DNA of 64,000 nucleotides from Leuctra nigra (taxonomy: Eukaryota > Arthropoda > Insecta > Plecoptera > Leuctridae): contig OW203773.1 of NCBI GenBank assembly GCA_934045905.1, positions 17,037,246 to 17,101,245 of the forward strand. Reading direction: 5' to 3'. Every line of letters starts with the position of its first letter. The stretch's first letter is position 1. The notes under the pieces were generated by a model. That model did no database searches. It was not told where the DNA came from and worked only from the letters and a program-made list of their open reading frames with translations. Made by a program: the position numbers and the translations under genes. This document shows positions 56,801 through 62,800 of the stretch, piece by piece.

Positions 56801-59800
56801 CAGTGCGGTCCCGGAGGATGTCTCATGGAGCTCTGCATCCAGCTGGCCATCATCATGATCGGCAAGCAAGCCATGAACACCGTGCTGGAGATGCTCTGGC
56901 CGTACGTATCTCTTCATCTCACTTATCATCACTAAAGGTGGATTCACACGGCCGTTCCAAACTTCGAGTTTGAAACTCAAGTTTGCCGAAGTTCCGAATC
57001 ACCGTTCCAAAAACCTTTGTGTGAACTATGAAAAGATTCGAACTGTGAGGATTGAGTTTCAAACTTTCATAGTTCACACGGGCGTTATTGGAACGGCGAT
57101 TCGGAACTTTGCCAAACTTGAGTTTCAAACTCGAAGTTTGGAACGGCCGTGTGAATCCACCTTAACTGATGTGTCCTTGAAGAATTATCACTGCTTCTCA
57201 GATTTCTAGCTCTTGTTTAGTGGGCTATTCAATTTAGTTTTTGTTATCTCCTCTGGGAGGCTATTCTATAACAAAAATGAAATCATTTCAGCCTGGATTC
57301 ATTTCACGGCTGTAAGGATAACATTGATCTGAAATGATTCCAGGTCGGAATCATTTCGTTTTGGTTATAGAATCGGCCACCTGACTGTACCTTGTTTAAA
57401 CCGTCATGTTTAGCATCATGTTATATATGTTGATATTTACGAATTAACGGGAATAAAATGTCACGAGACTTCCGTATTACCTGCTACCTACTTCAGTTCA
57501 AGCTGACCATAAATTTACCAAAAATTTTGCATTTTATAATATTCCTTAGGTACTCATTTCCAGTCAAATTGACAAAGCAAAGGCTTTCCCAAAGCAAGCA
57601 ACACCTAGTGAATCTCGTTGCTTGTGTTTGTTTAGTTTGTTCTTCAAGTGGCTGAACACCCTGAAGGTGAAGACAGGGCTGGTGAAGGGTCAGTCGTCGC
57701 ACCACGCATCGTACCAGTGGATCAAGGACTTCAAGCTGGTCGAGTGGGGGCCGCGGGGCCTCTTCCCAGAGTACCTCGAGATGGGTGCGTAGCTCACACC
57801 ACACTGCCTTCGACACACTTTCTATGTTGCGTTGTAGAGGTGGCGGATATGCAACCAAACTGCGCAAAAGTATGCTTAATCGGGAAGGATTGGAGACCAA
57901 ACCCATGAACAAATTGATATAAAATTTAAATGTCATGTTTTTCTCATGGTTCTTCTTTGCCAAATATTTTAAAATAATTTTTATAAGGCATCTAGTAATA
58001 AAAAAAAAATAGACAGTGTTCACCAAAAATCAAGCACCAAATTATTAATTAATTAGTAACTAATTAGTAATTAACAAAGAAATAATAGGGAATATGCATG
58101 AATTCATTATAAACTGTGATTCAAAATAATCACATTTTTATTGGTAAATCACACTAATTTTTCACTAAAAAGTGTAAATTTTCATTCATAATGAAATTGA
58201 AATTCAGTGTATATTTTGGCGGGAAAACGCCATCCCGGCCAGTGATGTCATATTTTATTGTAACCATGGCAACATCATTGTTGGTTGATATAAATGACGT
58301 AGAAATGACATCACTCGCCGTGATGGCTTTTTCCCGCCAAAATTTAAGTTGATTTTAAATTTCATATTTTGTAATGAAAATGTACGCTTTTTGGTGTGAA
58401 AATAGTGCGATTTACCAACAAATATGTTGTTATTTTTAAATATTGGATTTTAACTGCATTAAAAATCTTTTGCATATTCCCTATTAAAATATTTACCAAG
58501 TACATCCCTTAATCTGTACCTCAGAGGTAGAAGGATGTAAGTCCATTACAATGATTCTTGAGATGAGCTCATAATCTAGTAATTCTGTCTTCACCCAATC
58601 ATATTTGTAGCAATGACATGAGTCATTACTCATTGTGTAAGAGAATACTTCAATATTCCTAACTGTATTGACATCACTTAAATAGCTTGATAGAGCTTGA
58701 TAACATCATCATTGCAAAAGTAAGGACTTTAGGCTCACTACTTAATAATAATAATCCATCCCTGGTTCCAATTTAATGGGTCAGGGGGTGGGTATTCCCA
58801 CCAACACTAGGGCCGCAGGACTCCTGGAAACCGGCTGGCCACGCCTGGCGTTTCCTCCTCTTCTTCCTCCTCTTCTTCTTCTTCCACTTCTAATTGTTCC
58901 ACAAATTCCTTCCACCATGTTCTGTCCTCCCACTGTCTCTCAGCCTCCAACTCACTCCACCTTCCTCCTCTCTCCAACACATCCTCCTTGATCAGTCCAA
59001 TCCACCTGTCTCTTGGTCGCCCCACTCTCCGAGTTCCCCCTGTAGCCGCTTCAAACACCCGCCTTGGCACTCTATCGGTTCCCATCCTCTTCATGTGGCC
59101 GAACCACCTAAGCCTCTCTCTTCCCAGCTTGAACACCAATCTTTCAACCCCAAGCTCTTTTCTTATCTTCCTACTTTGGATCCTATCCATTCTTGTCACC
59201 CCCTTCACACTCCTCAAAAACTTCATCTCAGCTGCCTGTAGCTGATTCATTTCCTTTCCACCTGCTGACCACGTCACTGCCCCATATGTTAGAATTGGCA
59301 GGAAATACATCTTGTACATAATGATCTTGCAGACTTGTGGAAACTTCTCATTCCACAGCAACTTCCTCACTGCTTGATAAAATGCCTCTGCTTTCTTTCT
59401 TCTTTCTTGTATTTCTCTGTCTACTTTAGCCTTCTTGGTGAGCAGGCTACCCAGATACTTAAACTCTTCCACCTCCTTCAACCATCCCTCTCCAAGCTTG
59501 ATCCTAGCATGACCGTGTTTAAGCTTCTTTCTTTCCATTGTCATTACTTCACTCTTCTCTTCGCTTATTCTCAAACCCATCTTCTCTGTCTCTTCACTCC
59601 ACTTATCAATCTTTAACTGCACTTCCTCCCTAGTTTCTCCCCACACCACCACATCATCCGCATAAATCAACGTTTGAGTATCGATCCCCTCATTCGGCTC
59701 TGCTTTCTTCAACAACTCGTCCATTACTATGATGAACAGTGTTGGTGACAACACACTCCCTTGCCGAAGCCCTTCACTAATACTAAACCATTCCGATCTC

Positions 59801-62800
59801 CCCACTCCCGACTGCACACAACTCACACTGTTCTGATACATACATTTGATCCGCTCAACCAAGTCCTTGCCTATTCCTCTCTTCACCAAACACTCCCAAA
59901 CTATTTCCCTTGGCAACCTGTCATACGCCTTCTCCAAGTCCAAGAAAGCCATATGCATTTCCTGCCCCCTCTCCCACTGCTGCTCCATCATCTGTCGCAC
60001 TGTGAAAATTGCGTCTATTGTCGATCGCCCTCTCCGAAATCCATACTGTTCTTCTCGCAACCCCTCTTCAACATAATTCTTCAATCTCCGTTCCACTATC
60101 TTCTCAAACAACTTCGCACACTGACAGAGTAAAGTCACACCCCGGTAATTATTACATTTCCTTCGATCTCCTTTCTTAAAAAGGGGAACAATAATCCCCT
60201 TTTCCCAATCAACTGGAATTCTCTTCTGTTCCCATGCTGCTCGGATCACTCTACAAAGCCATCTTCTACCATCCTCCCCTGCAGCTTTTACCATTTCTAT
60301 GGTAACCTCATCAATACCAGGCGCACGACCATTCTTCATTTCCCGCATGGCTCTAGTTACTTCTGCATCACAAAGATCTTCCTCCATCTCACTGTCTTCC
60401 ATTTCACTTCCAATCTGCAGCTCTTCTTCACCCATTGATACATTAAGATCCTTTTTTACATTTAAAAGATTCTCAAAATACTTCCCCCACATCTGGTTTA
60501 TCTTCATTACATCACTTATCAGATCACCCTTGTCATTCTTCATACTCTTTAGATCGTCTCGAGTTCCCCTTTTTTCCTTGACTAGTCCATAGATCATCTT
60601 TTTGTTGCCATTAAAATCTTCCACCAACTTGTCTGCTAACTCCTCCATTGATTTGTCCTTCTCTTCTTCTACAATGCATGCCACATTTCTTCTGCATATT
60701 CTGTACTGATGTTTACTTTCTAACGATCTGTCTAATTCGTACTTCTGCCATGCTAGTCTTTTCTCCTTCACAGCAACTTTTACTCTGTTGTTCCACCATC
60801 TTGTCTCCTTCTCCTTCCTTCTTCCACCTGCTCTTCCACACAATTGTTCAGCCCCAGCTACTATAGCATTCTTGAACTCCTGCCATTCTTCTTCCACATC
60901 CCTCAACTCTCCAACAGGCACTCTGTTCTTGATCTTATTTCTGAATTCGTTCTTCACCGCGGGGTCCTGTAGTTTCCATCCTTTGATTCTCTTATGTGAG
61001 ACAGTCACTACTGGTTTCTGCACATCGATCCTGAGCGTGCACTCGAGCAGTCGATGGTCACTGTCGAGTGAAACGGCTGGGCATACCTTGATGTCTATGA
61101 TGCTCTGCCTCAAGCTGTCCCCCACACAGATGTAATCTATCACGGACTCCGATCTGTCCTCACCGTAGCCGTATCTTGTTATACAATGGCTTCTTCTCTT
61201 CTGAAACCAGCTGTTGCCTATTTTCAGTTGATTTCTTCTACACATATCCAGCAGCCTCTCCCCATCTCTGTTTCTCTCGTCTACCCCATACTTCCCCAGC
61301 ACCTCCTCATAGCCCTTTCTGTCACTCCCTACCTTCGCATTAAAGTCTCCCATCACAATTAATTCATACTTTGATCTCTCCAATACCTTTTCTATTTCCT
61401 CACTAAAACTCTCTTTCTCTTCCACTGCTCGACCTGCCTGTGGTGCGTACACCTGCACAACCTCCACTGTCATCTTGTCACTTGCCTTCAATATCAGTGA
61501 CATCAACCTGTCGCTGTGACACTTCACATCCACCACAAAGTCACTAACCTTCGGACTCACTACTACCGCCACTCCATTCCTTCCCTCCAAGCCACCAGAC
61601 CACCACAGCTTAAAGCCATTTCTCAAGTCCTTCGAACCACTTCCTTTCCACTTTGCTTCACTTAGCCCTAGAAACAATAACTTCCTTTCAACCATCACAT
61701 CTATCATTTCTTCTACCTTTCCATTCAATGAAACAATGTTCAGCGTACCAAATGTAAATTCAATTCTACTTCCTATTTGTCTTTCTTTCCTGGTTCTTCT
61801 CTTTGCTCTGTTAGATCCTGCTTCCGGGGCTGTTTCCTGAACTACGTCACTCGTCTCCACACTGTGCGGCTCCAAAAACCCTGATGACTCCTCTCACTTG
61901 TTCTCTCTTCTATTACATTTCGTAATCCTTCACCAATTGATCGATGCCAGTCCCATTTCCCCAACAACCCCCTTTGCATTCCCCTCAAGCTAATGTTCCA
62001 CACACCTTGTTCCTTACACACGGCTCTGACACAATTATTCAACTCTCTGGGACCACTCCCTTTCCCCGTCAGCATGCTAGCCATGTAAACTTTGCATGAC
62101 ACTCCAAATCTGCTCTTCACTGCCTTCAGTAACTCCCTCACATCATCCATAATGTCATTCCTACTCCTTCCCTCAAGCAAGTCCCGAGTGCCAACAAACA
62201 ACGTAACCGTCTTTGGTTCTTCTCTAATGCAGTAGTTTTCCATCTCACTAGACAGCTTCTGGATGCGAATTCCAGGCAGCTGATGCGCCCGAAAACCTGC
62301 CTGATCAGCGCAGAACCCAACCCCCATACTGCCACTGATGTCCCCTAACAAGAGGTGGCACTCAGTCCCGCCGTTGCTCCGGCCACCCGACTCTCTGCCG
62401 TCATTGCTGGGCCCACTCGGGTTGCTGCTGCCCTGGTCACTCAGTGCAATGTTCGGTTCACTCAGGTCGCTGCTGCCCACGTCACTCGGTGCGATGTTCG
62501 GCCCACTCAGGTCGCTGCTGCCCTGGTCACTCGGTGCGATGTTCGGTTCACTCAGGTCGCTGCTGCCCACGTCACTCGGTGCGATGTTTGGCCCACTCAG
62601 GTCGCTGCTGCCCTGGTCACTCGGTGTGATGTTCGGTTCACTCAGGTCGGTGCTGCCCTGGTCACTCGGTGCGATGTTCGGTTCACTCAGGTCGGTGCTG
62701 CCCTGGTCACTCGGTGCGATGTTCGGTTCACTCAGGTCGGTGCTGCCCTGGTCACTCGGTGCGATGTTCGGTTCACTCAGGTCGGTGCTGCCCTGGTCAC

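Noticed and set aside
57493..58026. 177-codon minus-strand ORF
   Set aside because: Covers the complement of anoctamin exon 12 and flanking introns; no independent features.
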